Shown: piece by piece, positions 47,822 to 55,956 of the stretch
Layout: each line of letters begins with the position of its first letter
How positions within the stretch are numbered: the first letter of the stretch is position 1
Assembly: GCF_003966955.1 (NCBI RefSeq)
Contig: NZ_AP019367.1
Location: 1,612,001 to 1,676,000, forward strand
Direction of reading: 5' to 3'
DNA from: Parolsenella catena
GTDB taxonomy: Bacteria > Actinomycetota > Coriobacteriia > Coriobacteriales > Atopobiaceae
Length of the DNA stretch: 64,000 nucleotides
Notes under the pieces: generated by a model
Seen by the model: the letters and a program-made list of their open reading frames with translations, nothing else
What the model was told of the DNA's origin: nothing
The model's database searches: none
Made by a program: the position numbers and the translations under genes

Positions 47822-48247
47822 TTACATGCGCCCCATCTCGAAGATGCTTGCGGTGTCGGAGCCCGCATCCATGACGGATGTTGTCGGCTCTTCCAAATGC
47901 GAGGTTTGCGGTGGCGCTTCCGTCACTGGTGCCTCAACCCCCTCGCCGAGCGCCAGGAAGAACCTCATCACGAGCTCGATCCTCTGCTGCAGGGACTCGC
48001 TCAGCTCGCCGTAGGAGGCCGCCAGCCGTACTTCCTTGGACAACTCCGCCATCGAGTCCTTCAACGCCTTCTGCACGCTTACAGAGGGCCTCACCTCGAC
48101 CTGGGTATCGGTGAGCTTGGCGATGATGTAGTCCTGCCTGCTCATGCCGCTCCAGGCTGCCATCTCGCATATGAGCTTGTGCTCCTCGGGCGTGCAGCGA
48201 AACGCCATCGTCTTGCTGCGCTTGCGGGCGCTGTTCTCGCACGGCAT
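47822..48247 (-). CDS. MobC-like / RHH DNA-binding protein of the island
   Basis: The protein has 141 aa from the ATG at 48247 (MPCENSARKRSKTMAFRCT) with GAGGGGG upstream. The segment MAFRCTPEEHKLICEMAAWS GMSRQDYIIAKL type pattern is that of relaxosome accessory proteins (MobC) and RHH proteins in integrative elements. The rest is a coiled coil and an acidic tail. No relaxase is in the island, so mobilisation in trans or a role in replication or excision control is possible. It is convergent with the GmrSD gene, with only a 3-bp gap, and is downstream of the integrase. Confidence 0.62.
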   Translation of the reverse strand: MPCENSARKRSKTMAFRCTPEEHKLICEMAAWSGMSRQDYIIAKLTDTQVEVRPSVSVQKALKDSMAELSKEVRLAASYGELSESLQQRIELVMRFFLALGEGVEAPVTEAPPQTSHLEEPTTSVMDAGSDTASIFEMGRM

Positions 48248-48252
48248 CTTGC

Positions 48253-49323
48253 TTACCCCCTCGCTCCATCGAGCGCGGCGGCCATCTCGTCCTGCTTCGT
48301 GGGGAACAGGTGCGCGTAGCGGTAGGTGATGTCCACCGCCTCGTGGCCCATGCGCTCGGCGATGGCCAGCGCGGAGAAGCCCATCTCGATCAGCAGGCTC
48401 ACGTGGCTGTGGCGTATGTCGTGTATGCGGATGCGCTTCACGCCCGACGCCTTGCACCCGCGCTCCATCTCGTGGGCCAGGAAGTGCTTGGTCACGGCGA
48501 ACAGGCGCTCGTCGGGGGCGACGTCGTCGCGCATCTCGATGAAGTCCGCCATCTCGTCGCGAAGGAAGGCGGGCATGACGATCGTGCGCACGGACTTGGG
48601 CGTCTTGGGGTCGGTCACGGTGTCCACGCCGTGGAGGCTCTGGTACGACTTGTTGATGCGCAGCCGCGAGCTATCCAGCATGAAGTCGGACGGCGTGAGC
48701 GCCAGGAGCTCGCCGCAGCGTATGCCCGTCCAGTACAGCAGCTCGAAGGCGTGGAACGACAGCGGCTTGTCCATGACCGCCTCGCTGAACCTCAGGTACT
48801 CGTCCTTGGTCCAGAACTGCATCTCGCCGCCCTTCTTCGAGCCTATCTTGTCGACCCTGCGCACCGGGTTGTCGGTGAGGCCGTAGTAGCGCTCGGCGTG
48901 GTTGAAGATGGCGTTCAGTTGGTTGTTCACCGTGCGCAGGTACGTCGGCGCCCAGGGCTTCCCGTCGGCGTCCCGGTGCTCGGTGAGCTCGTTTTGCCAC
49001 CTGATGAGGTCGATCGGCCTCACGTCGCACATGCGCATGTCTCCGAAGAACGGCACGAGCTTGTCGTTGATGATGTACTCCTTGGTGATCCACGTGTGCT
49101 CGCGTACGCGCGGCTTCACCTCGGAGGCGTACACCTCGACGAACTCGGAGAACGTCATGTCCATGGCCCCGCCGTTAAGGCTCTTGAACTGGCTCTCCCA
49201 CACTGCGGCCTCCACCTCGGAGGAGAAGCCGCGCTTCGTCTTGTGGCGCTTCGAGCCGCGGGCGTCGCGGTAGTAGCACTGCACGTAGAACGTGCCGTTG
49301 TTGCCATCCTTGTACACGGGCAT
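48253..49323 (-). CDS. int: Tyrosine recombinase (island integrase)
   Basis: The protein has 356 aa. The N-terminal arm-binding domain has the AP2-like start YKDGNNGTFYVQCYYRDARG. The core-binding SAM-like domain is at about 60-160. The catalytic domain shows Arg in TGIRCGELLAL, HxxR in IHDIRHSHVSLL, His in MGHEAVDITYRYAH and the nucleophile Tyr near the end of that motif. It sits 1.4 kb from the guaA junction with an excisionase gene directly upstream, the standard end of an integrative element. Its arm-type sites are probably the TTTACTCCCC repeats beyond the XRE gene. Confidence 0.93.
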   Translation of the reverse strand: MPVYKDGNNGTFYVQCYYRDARGSKRHKTKRGFSSEVEAAVWESQFKSLNGGAMDMTFSEFVEVYASEVKPRVREHTWITKEYIINDKLVPFFGDMRMCDVRPIDLIRWQNELTEHRDADGKPWAPTYLRTVNNQLNAIFNHAERYYGLTDNPVRRVDKIGSKKGGEMQFWTKDEYLRFSEAVMDKPLSFHAFELLYWTGIRCGELLALTPSDFMLDSSRLRINKSYQSLHGVDTVTDPKTPKSVRTIVMPAFLRDEMADFIEMRDDVAPDERLFAVTKHFLAHEMERGCKASGVKRIRIHDIRHSHVSLLIEMGFSALAIAERMGHEAVDITYRYAHLFPTKQDEMAAALDGARG

Positions 49324-49324
49324 G

Positions 49325-49528
49325 TCAGTCCACCTCCGGGAAGTACAGGGCGTCGAAGACGTCGCTCCGGACGCGTCCGCGGATAACCACGCGCCCGCGC
49401 GCCTCCTGCTCGGCGTTTATCTTCCTGATCACCTCGTAGGCGCTGCCTTTCTTGATCCTCAGCAGCTCCGCGACCTCGTCGGCGTCCAGCATGTGCGGCC
49501 TCGGCGTCTTCGCCACCTTCTCGTCCAT
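49325..49528 (-). CDS. xis: Excisionase-like helix-turn-helix protein
   Basis: The protein has 67 aa from the ATG at 49528 with a perfect GGAGGAG, which decides against the ORF's earlier ATG. HMLDADEVAELLRIKKGSAY is a MerR/Xis-like winged-helix start. Its stop is one base before the integrase start, so both are co-transcribed. It probably directs excision and may repress int. Confidence 0.8.
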   Translation of the reverse strand: MDEKVAKTPRPHMLDADEVAELLRIKKGSAYEVIRKINAEQEARGRVVIRGRVRSDVFDALYFPEVD

Positions 49529-49545
49529 GGCTCCTCCAATCAATG

Positions 49546-49628
49546 GCGTACGAATACGTACGGTTTACAGATTCAGAGTAAACGTACGTATCTGTACTGT
49601 CAATAGAATTGCGTACATTTACGTACGC
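49546..49628. promoter_or_regulatory. Three GTAC-N6-GTAC operators between xis and the XRE repressor
   Basis: Sites are at 49546-49563 (GCGTAC-N6-GTACGG), 49582-49599 (ACGTAC-N6-GTACTG) and 49611-49628 (GCGTAC-N6-GTACGC, perfect). Centres are 36 and 29 bp apart. They cover the whole divergent promoter region. This is a phage-like genetic switch, with the XRE protein as the likely reader. Confidence 0.8.
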
Positions 49629-49668
49629 TGATAAGATGTGCTGATACGTAATTCCAGGAGGAGGGCGC

Positions 49669-50082
49669 ATGTCCGTAGGCAAAAACATAAGGCGGTACCG
49701 CAAGTCGCGCGGCATGACGCAGGCTCAACTCGCCGAGGCCGTCGGCCTGACCGAGGGGGCCGTGCGCCACTACGAGAGCGGCATCCGCGCCGTCAAGCCC
49801 GAGCTGCTCGAGTCCATCTCCGCGGCGCTCGGCGTGTCCGTCAACGCCCTCAAGGACTATGGCGTCGAGACCGCGGGCGACCTCATGTCGCTGCTCGTGC
49901 GGCTCGAGGACTCGTTCGGCATCGTTCCCTCCGCCGACGGCACGGGCCTCTCCCTGAACCCCAAGGCTCCGCACGCGCCCAAAGCCGCGACGGCGATCGA
50001 GCTGTGGGCAGAGAAGCGCGCGCAGCTCGAAAACGGCAAGATCGACGCCGACGAATACGAGGACTGGAAAGCCTCGCTGTAG
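49669..50082 (+). CDS. XRE-family repressor of the island
   Basis: The protein has 137 aa; its ATG at 49669 follows CCAGGAGGAGGGCGC. The N-terminal helix-turn-helix is NIRRYRKSRGMTQAQLAEAV with LTEGAVRHYESGIRAVKPE. The C-terminal half is an oligomerisation part ending in KIDADEYEDWKASL. It is divergent from xis-int across three operators and most likely keeps the integration module off. Confidence 0.88.
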   Translation: MSVGKNIRRYRKSRGMTQAQLAEAVGLTEGAVRHYESGIRAVKPELLESISAALGVSVNALKDYGVETAGDLMSLLVRLEDSFGIVPSADGTGLSLNPKAPHAPKAATAIELWAEKRAQLENGKIDADEYEDWKASL

Positions 50083-50169
50083 CGGCTCCCCGCATTTCGC
50101 AACCAGCGCAACCGAATCAGGACGCCAAGCTAGGCGGTGAGCGCCGCTCACGCCTGCGTATGTTGAGTT

Positions 50170-50606
50170 TTTACTCCCCATTGCATGCAAAGGCATTTTC
50201 GGCGCACCTGGGGAGTAAATGACGCGGTGGCTTACATGGCGGCACACGGCGGTACCCCGCGGCATTTCCCCTGATTACTCCCGCTTTCCTTGAGACGGTG
50301 AGATTCTTTACTCCCCATTAACGACCTGGGAAAACGCCGCACAGAGACCGTCAAAAGGCCTATTGAGTTCGATTTGAGTTTCAAAGGACCTAAAACGGCC
50401 CCTTTTCGTTCTCGGGGACAAAAATCGCGCGTCTACTCACTCGGGATAAATCCTTACTCCCATTCCTCCGAATACCGCCCCGTGCCTTGCCGTCTCGAAA
50501 CACGGGGAGTAAATCGCGAAATTGCAGGTGAAAGGGAGTAAATAGCCAAAGAAAAAGCCTCCGTTCCGACGCGGGAACAGAGGCTCGATAATCGGATTTA
50601 CTCACC
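50170..50606. repeat. Cluster of TTTACTCCCC repeats (candidate integrase arm sites)
   Basis: Copies lie at 50170-50179 (+), 50210-50219 (-), 50273-50282 (+, GATTACTCCC), 50307-50316 (+), 50453-50462 (+, CTTACTCCCA), 50504-50513 (-), 50533-50542 (-, AGGGAGTAAA) and 50597-50606 (+, TTTACTCACC). The crossover core CTACTCCCACTCGAT contains the same TACTCCC. The interval 50083-50699 has no gene. Three of the sites are conserved in the left boundary copy (30816, 30845, 30909). Confidence 0.75.
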
Positions 50607-50714
50607 AATGTCGCTGGCGGCTTTGCCGTGACTCTCGTACAAAACGAAACTCAGCAGCACAGTGCGGCACTCAAAAATACAGGTCAGAACCCTGTCAGAC
50701 TACTCCCACTCGAT
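50494..50714. repeat. Island boundary repeat, right copy (att-like, guaA side)
   Basis: Partner of the repeat at 30807-31026, same orientation. The 15-bp core at 50700-50714 is the guaA stop end (codons for IEWE and TAG). Excision between the two cores would leave an intact guaA followed by a terminator. Confidence 0.82.
50551..50585 (-). terminator. Present guaA terminator, supplied by the island
   Basis: On the minus strand AGCCTCTGTTCC pairs with GGAACGGAGGCT and is followed by TTTTTC. It replaces the original terminator, now 19.7 kb away at 30862-30896. Confidence 0.7.
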
Positions 50715-52295
50715 CGTCGCGGGCGGCTTGGACGTGATGTCATAGCAGACGCGGTTGGCGCCGGGGACCTCGGCCACGATGCGGCCAGAGATCCTCGCCA
50801 GCACGTCGTAGGGCAGCTTCGCCCAGTCGGCCGTCATGGCGTCGCTGGACTCAACGGCGCGCAGGATGATCGGGCGCTGGTAGGTGCGCTCGTCGCCCAT
50901 GACGCCCACGCTCTTGATGTCGGGCAGCACGGCGAAGTACTGCCAGCAGCTGTGCTCGGAGTTGCGGTCGCCCGTCTCCTCGAACAGCCTCTGATTGTAG
51001 GCGTCGAGCTCCTCGCGCACGATGGCGTCGGCGTTCTTCAGGATCTCGAGCTTCTCCTTGTCCACCGCACCGATGATGCGGATGGCAAGGCCCGGGCCCG
51101 GGAACGGCTGACGGAACACGATGTGCTCGGGTAGGCCCAGAGCCAGGCCCAGCGCACGCACCTCGTCCTTGAAGAAGTGGTCAAGCGGCTCGATAAGGTC
51201 AAAGTGCACACCGTCCGGGAACGGAATGAGGTTGTGGTGGCTCTTGATGGTGCTCGCCTTGCCGCCCGTCTTGCGCGCGCCAGACTCGATGATGTCCGGG
51301 TAGATGGTGCCCTGGGCCAGGTACTTCACGGGCTTGCCGTCGGTCTCGAGCTGCTGGGCGACCGCGAAGAACTCCTTCCAGAACTGCGTGCCGATGATGC
51401 GGCGCTTCTGCTCCGGCTCCGTCACGCCGGCGAGGAGCTCGGCGTAGCGGTCCTCGGCGTGCACGTGGATGAAGTCAACGTCGAACTGCTTGGTGAAGAC
51501 CTCCTCGACCTGCTCGGGCTCGCCCTTGCGCAGCAGACCATGGTTGATGAACACGCAGGTCATCTGCTTGCCCACGGCGCGCGCGCCAAGGGCGGCGACT
51601 ACGGAGGAGTCAACGCCGCCGGACAGCGCGAGAATCACGCGGTCGTCGCCGACCTTCTCGCGGAACTGCGCCGTCATGGTCTCCACGAGGTTGTCCATGG
51701 ACCAGTTGGCCTCGAGCCCGCAGATGCCAAACAGGAAGTTCTTGAGCAGCTGCTGGCCGTACTCGGTGTGCTTGACCTCGGGGTGGAACTGCGTGGTGTA
51801 GATCTTGCGCTCGGCGTTCTCCATCGCGGCCACGGGGCACACGTCGGTGCTCGCCGTCACCACAAAGCCCTCGGGCACGTTGTTCACGGCGTCAAAGTGG
51901 CTCATCCAGACCGTCTGGTTCGCCGGGGTGTCGGCGAACAGCTTGCTGTCGGCCTTCACGTGCAGCTCGGCGCGGCCGTACTCGCCCACCTCGGGGTGGA
52001 ACACGGTGCCACCCAGCGTCACGGCCGTGATCTGATGGCCGTAGCAGAAGCCCAGCACGGGGATGCCCAGCTCGTAGATCTTGGGGTCAACGCGCGGCGC
52101 ACCCTCCTCGTTCACGCTGGCGGGGCCGCCGGACAGGATGATGGCGCTGGGGCCCGCCGCAGAGATCTCCTCGGCAGTGGCGTCACACGGCATGATCTCG
52201 GAGTAGACATGCAGGTCACGGACGCGACGCGCGATGAGCTGCCCGTACTGGGCGCCAAAGTCGAGAACGATGACCTTCTGCTGGCTTGTCTGCAT
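50700..52295 (-). CDS. guaA: GMP synthase (glutamine-hydrolysing)
   Basis: The protein has 531 aa from the ATG at 52295 (MQTSQQKVIVLDFGAQYGQL) with GGAGGGG upstream; the longer ORF is rejected. It makes GMP from XMP, ATP and glutamine. The class I amidotransferase domain has the catalytic Cys in LGFCYGHQ and His in QFHPEVKHT. The ATP pyrophosphatase has LALSGGVDSS, and the dimerisation end is DITSKPPATIEWE. Its last codons are the integration site of the island, which keeps the reading frame intact. Confidence 0.97.
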   Translation of the reverse strand: MQTSQQKVIVLDFGAQYGQLIARRVRDLHVYSEIMPCDATAEEISAAGPSAIILSGGPASVNEEGAPRVDPKIYELGIPVLGFCYGHQITAVTLGGTVFHPEVGEYGRAELHVKADSKLFADTPANQTVWMSHFDAVNNVPEGFVVTASTDVCPVAAMENAERKIYTTQFHPEVKHTEYGQQLLKNFLFGICGLEANWSMDNLVETMTAQFREKVGDDRVILALSGGVDSSVVAALGARAVGKQMTCVFINHGLLRKGEPEQVEEVFTKQFDVDFIHVHAEDRYAELLAGVTEPEQKRRIIGTQFWKEFFAVAQQLETDGKPVKYLAQGTIYPDIIESGARKTGGKASTIKSHHNLIPFPDGVHFDLIEPLDHFFKDEVRALGLALGLPEHIVFRQPFPGPGLAIRIIGAVDKEKLEILKNADAIVREELDAYNQRLFEETGDRNSEHSCWQYFAVLPDIKSVGVMGDERTYQRPIILRAVESSDAMTADWAKLPYDVLARISGRIVAEVPGANRVCYDITSKPPATIEWE

Positions 52296-52533
52296 GGACC
52301 CCTCCAGATTGTGGTTGCTTGTCGCGACGGCTCCGCACCGCCGCTCTACAGTCTGCTCAATCATACGACATCGCATGTCGCGCGTGTGAACATGGCTTAG
52401 CTTTCCTGTGGACTTTCCGCAGGTTCGCGGCCATGCTAGTACCATTTGTTCGTTGAAGCGAGCATCGCGGCGTGGCGCGCATGGCCAAGGCCCACGCGTC
52501 GGCGCCGAGAACACGTACATACAAGGAGAATGC

Positions 52534-54027
52534 ATGCCGAGATTCAAGGCCACCAAGCGGGACGAGGGCGACCGCCCCAGCTCGTCCGCCTATTCTCGCA
52601 CCGATTCCGCCGAGCGCTACTCGGGCGCCCGCAAGAAGCGCGGCCGCAAGCGCGGGCTCAAGGTCTTCCTCATCACCCTCGTCGTCATCGCGGCCATCGG
52701 CTGCACCGCGGCCTTTGCCGTCATGATGCGCTTCTCGAACAGCTTTGGCATGGCGGCCGACTCCGCCCTTCACGGCACGCTCACCGAGGCCGCATCGGGC
52801 GACCCGTTCTACATGGTGCTCATCGGCGTCGACAAGGACCAGGCCCGCGTCGAGGGCAGCGAGTATGGCGCCAACGAGAGCGCCTATCGCACGGACACGA
52901 TCCTACTCGCCCGCGTCGACCCCACCGAGAAGCAGGTGACGCTCGTCTCCATCCACCGAGACACGCTCATCGACTTTGGCTCCTACGGCAAGCAGAAGAT
53001 CAATGCCGCCTACTCCATCGGCGCCGAGCGCCAGGAGGCCGGCGAACAGGGCGTGAGCGGCGCCTCCTACACCGTCGAGACCATCTCCAAGTTTGCCGGC
53101 GTGCCCATCGCCCACTATGCCGAGATTGACTTTGACCAGTTCATCTCCGTCGTTGACGCCATCGGCGGCATCGAGGTCAACGTCCCCGTAGACGTCTATG
53201 ACCCCGAGTACACCGGCGCCGACATCAAGGCCGGCGAGCAAACCCTCAACGGCAACGACGCCCTGCAGCTGTGCCGCGCGCGCCACGCCTATGACAAGTA
53301 CGGCGACGGCGACGTCTACCGCGCCGCCAACCAGCGTATGGTCATCGGCGCCATCCTCAAGAAGGTCCTCGCAAGCGACCCCATGACCATCGCCAGCACC
53401 GTCACCACCATGGCGGACAGCGTTCAGACCGATCTCTCCATTGGCGACATCGTGTCGCTGGCCACGCAGTTCCAGGGCTTCGACATGTCAACGAACATGT
53501 TCAGCGGCATGGAGCCCACCAACTCCAAGTACGTGAATGACACCTGGTACGAGATCTGCGACACCGCCAACTGGCGGAAGATGATGACCCGCGTGAACCA
53601 GGGCCTCTCCCCCTACGAGAGCGAGGATGAGGACATCACACGGGGCGTCGCGGGCGCCGGTACGGCCACCAAGGGCGCGGACGGCACCACGAGCGCCGCA
53701 GACTCCTCCTCTGATTCCTCGGCCGAGACGAGCGCGGAGACCGACTACTCCGGCACGGTGGAGGTGCTCAACGGTGCGGGCGTCGAGGGCCTGGCGGGAC
53801 GCATCGCCGCCACGCTCGATAACCAGGGCTTTGACACCACCGCCGCCACGGCGGACAGCTACGACTACAGCAAGACGCGCATCATCTACGTGGGCGATGC
53901 CAACAAGGCCAAGGCCCAGGCCGTCGCCGACACGCTCGGCCTCTCCAACCTCGCGGCAGACGACGGCACCTACGCCGGCACGGCTGACGTCGTCGTAATC
54001 CTTGGATCGGACATGGCCAACAACTAG
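52534..54027 (+). CDS. LytR-CpsA-Psr (LCP) cell-wall ligase with LytR_C domain
   Basis: The protein has 497 aa; its ATG at 52534 follows AAGGAGAATGC. Basic cytoplasmic tail, one transmembrane helix (about 42-65), then the LCP domain: DPFYMVLIGVDKD, RTDTILLARVDP, SIHRDTLIDF (catalytic Arg/Asp), INAAYSIG, and LCRARHAYDKYGDGDVYRAA. A Ser/Thr/Ala-rich linker leads to a LytR_C domain (VEVLNGAGVEGLAGRIAATL). LCP enzymes attach wall polymers to peptidoglycan from lipid carriers. It is followed 16 bp later by a second LCP gene. Confidence 0.92.
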   Translation: MPRFKATKRDEGDRPSSSAYSRTDSAERYSGARKKRGRKRGLKVFLITLVVIAAIGCTAAFAVMMRFSNSFGMAADSALHGTLTEAASGDPFYMVLIGVDKDQARVEGSEYGANESAYRTDTILLARVDPTEKQVTLVSIHRDTLIDFGSYGKQKINAAYSIGAERQEAGEQGVSGASYTVETISKFAGVPIAHYAEIDFDQFISVVDAIGGIEVNVPVDVYDPEYTGADIKAGEQTLNGNDALQLCRARHAYDKYGDGDVYRAANQRMVIGAILKKVLASDPMTIASTVTTMADSVQTDLSIGDIVSLATQFQGFDMSTNMFSGMEPTNSKYVNDTWYEICDTANWRKMMTRVNQGLSPYESEDEDITRGVAGAGTATKGADGTTSAADSSSDSSAETSAETDYSGTVEVLNGAGVEGLAGRIAATLDNQGFDTTAATADSYDYSKTRIIYVGDANKAKAQAVADTLGLSNLAADDGTYAGTADVVVILGSDMANN

Positions 54028-54043
54028 ACGAAGCAGGCACAAC

Positions 54044-55336
54044 ATGGCACGCAGACGCGCCCACAGGACGATGACCCCAGCCGAGCAGCAAGCGACTGGC
54101 GCCTCGACCCGTGGGCGCTCCGCGTTCGATCGCCCACGCGAAGCCCGACCATATGGCGAATCGGCCGCCCAACCTCGGCCGCGCGTTGGCCAGCCCGTGC
54201 CGCAACAGGACGTCTACGACGCAGGCCGCTACCGCCGCATGCGGCAGGAGCGCGAGGACAACACCCCGTTGCGGCGTGCCCGCCACGAGATAGAAGAGCG
54301 GATACCCGCTCGCAGTGGATATGGCGAGCAGCTGAACGGCCACGCGCACAGGCGCCTCGACTTTGACGCCCACCGCGCGCTCAAGTACGCAAAGCGCACG
54401 CTCATCGGCGTGCTTGTCGCGCTCCTCGCGTTTTCCGTCCTCATCACCGTGAGGCTTGGGGGCGGCATCTCACTGGAGACGCGACTCTCGCTCACGCCGG
54501 CGCTGCCCGGCACGCCGTTCTACATGCTGCTCGTTGGCACCGACAAGTCAGCGGACCGCGTGGAGAACAACTCCACCGGCGGCGTCTACCGCACGGACTC
54601 CATCATCCTGGCGCGCGTGGACCCGCTCGCGGCCAAGCTCACGCTCGTCTCCATTCAGCGCGACACCCTCGTTGACCTGGGCGGAGACTATGGCCAGCAG
54701 AAGATCAACGCTGCCTACACGTACGGGGGCGCGCCGCTGCTCATCAAGACGGTGTCAAAGCTCGCAAACGTGCCCATCGCTCACTATGCCGAGATAGACT
54801 TCGACAGCTTTACCTCGGTCGTGGATGACCTGGGCGGCATCGACGTCAACGTGCCCATCGACATAGACGACGAGCTCGCGGGCGTGAGCCTCAAGGCGGG
54901 GCCCCAGACCATCAACGGCGCCCAGGCGCTGGGACTCTGCCGCGCGCGCCATGCCTACGACCAGTACGGCGCCGGCGACTACTACCGCACGGCAAACCAG
55001 CGCATGGTGCTGGGGGCCATTCTCAAGAAGGCACTCTCCGGCAACCCATTCATGCTGCTTGCAACCCTCAACGCGGCGAGTGCCAGCGTGAGCACGGACA
55101 TCACGGGCATCGAGCTCATGATCCTGGGCGCCCGCTTCGTGGGATTCGACATGAGCAAGAGCCTCTACTCGGGCCTTGAGCCCACCAAGAGCGAGTACGT
55201 GGGCGGCACCTGGTATGAGAAGGTCGACGAGAGCGCCTGGCAGACGATGATGACCCGCGTCAGGCAGGGCCTGCCGCCCTACGAGGACTCGAGCCAAGAC
55301 CCCACCGCCGGCGTCGCTGGGGTCGTGGGGCAATAA
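54044..55336 (+). CDS. Second LCP cell-wall ligase
   Basis: The protein has 430 aa from the ATG at 54044. The long, basic, disordered N-terminus (about 105 aa) precedes one transmembrane helix (about 124-142) and the LCP domain: TPFYMLLVGTDKS, RTDSIILARVDP, SIQRDTLVDL, INAAYTYG and CRARHAYDQYGAGDYYRTA. It is clearly a paralogue of the preceding gene, but without the LytR_C domain. The tandem arrangement suggests an old duplication with different acceptor wall polymers. Confidence 0.92.
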   Translation: MARRRAHRTMTPAEQQATGASTRGRSAFDRPREARPYGESAAQPRPRVGQPVPQQDVYDAGRYRRMRQEREDNTPLRRARHEIEERIPARSGYGEQLNGHAHRRLDFDAHRALKYAKRTLIGVLVALLAFSVLITVRLGGGISLETRLSLTPALPGTPFYMLLVGTDKSADRVENNSTGGVYRTDSIILARVDPLAAKLTLVSIQRDTLVDLGGDYGQQKINAAYTYGGAPLLIKTVSKLANVPIAHYAEIDFDSFTSVVDDLGGIDVNVPIDIDDELAGVSLKAGPQTINGAQALGLCRARHAYDQYGAGDYYRTANQRMVLGAILKKALSGNPFMLLATLNAASASVSTDITGIELMILGARFVGFDMSKSLYSGLEPTKSEYVGGTWYEKVDESAWQTMMTRVRQGLPPYEDSSQDPTAGVAGVVGQ

Positions 55337-55385
55337 GGCGTCCGCGGCGAGCACCTCTCCCGCTCCCCCGCGCGCCGCCCGCCGT

Positions 55386-55490
55386 AAACTCCGCTCCTTG
55401 GGACGTTTTCCACCCGCAGCCAGCAAACTCCGCCTCCCGGGACGTTTTAAGCCGAAAATAGCCCCCATTCCATCCCCAAAAGCGGAGTTT
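55386..55490. repeat. 24-bp direct repeats and an inverted half downstream of the LCP genes
   Basis: 55386-55409 and 55425-55448 both run AAACTCCGC...GGGACGTTTT (four mismatches), and GCGGAGTTT at 55482-55490 is their inverted start. They can fold into alternative hairpins. Confidence 0.6.
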
Positions 55491-55529
55491 GGTTCGGGAG
55501 TAATAATTTGGTTCGAGCCCAATACAACG

Positions 55530-55572
55530 AGCCCCGCAACCGGACCTAGCCATGGCCGGCTGCGGGGCTTTT
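55530..55572 (+). terminator. Terminator, first of two duplicated copies
   Basis: AGCCCCGCA-A-CCGG pairs with CCGG-C-TGCGGGGCT and ends in TTTT. A 38-bp core (55531-55568) recurs at 56719-56756 with one mismatch. Confidence 0.75.
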
Positions 55573-55584
55573 CGCGAGACGCTT

Positions 55585-55956
55585 TCACTCGAGGTCGGAG
55601 CTGCGCGGCCTGGACTCCTCCAAGCCCATGAATTCGTATCCCCCGCTTGGCAGGATGGTTCTGAGATAACTGACTCTAAGATAATCCCCCACCTCTATAG
55701 AATCGAAAGGGCTTCTCTCATCATCCGACCCCATGTCGAGCCTTATCTCGCCAACAGACCCATCGCCAAAGCCTGTATCCAGGACAATGGTGTGATTGCT
55801 TGGGTTCTTCCCAATCACCTTTCCCGTCGCCTGGGCCATTGAGTCCTCATACCCACCGCTTGTTAAATCGCTCAAATAACACGGCCGTTCAAATGCAATG
55901 TAATACACCAAGAACAGCAGCAAGGGAATTCCGGTAATAACAAGGAAACGCCTCAC
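55585..55956 (-). CDS. Small membrane-anchored hypothetical protein
   Basis: The protein has 123 aa. One N-terminal hydrophobic helix (FLVITGIPLLLFLVYYIAF) is followed by a short beta-rich exported domain (ATGKVIGKNPSNHTIVLDTG, IEVGDYLRVSYL), perhaps an OB-like fold. It overlaps the preceding gene by 4 bp. Lower GC than its surroundings. Not recognised. Confidence 0.65.
   Translation of the reverse strand: MRRFLVITGIPLLLFLVYYIAFERPCYLSDLTSGGYEDSMAQATGKVIGKNPSNHTIVLDTGFGDGSVGEIRLDMGSDDERSPFDSIEVGDYLRVSYLRTILPSGGYEFMGLEESRPRSSDLE

Noticed and set aside
50083-50700. CRISPR array or iteron origin
   Set aside because: The TTTACTCCCC copies have irregular spacing and both orientations and lie beside an integration core, which fits integrase arm sites better.
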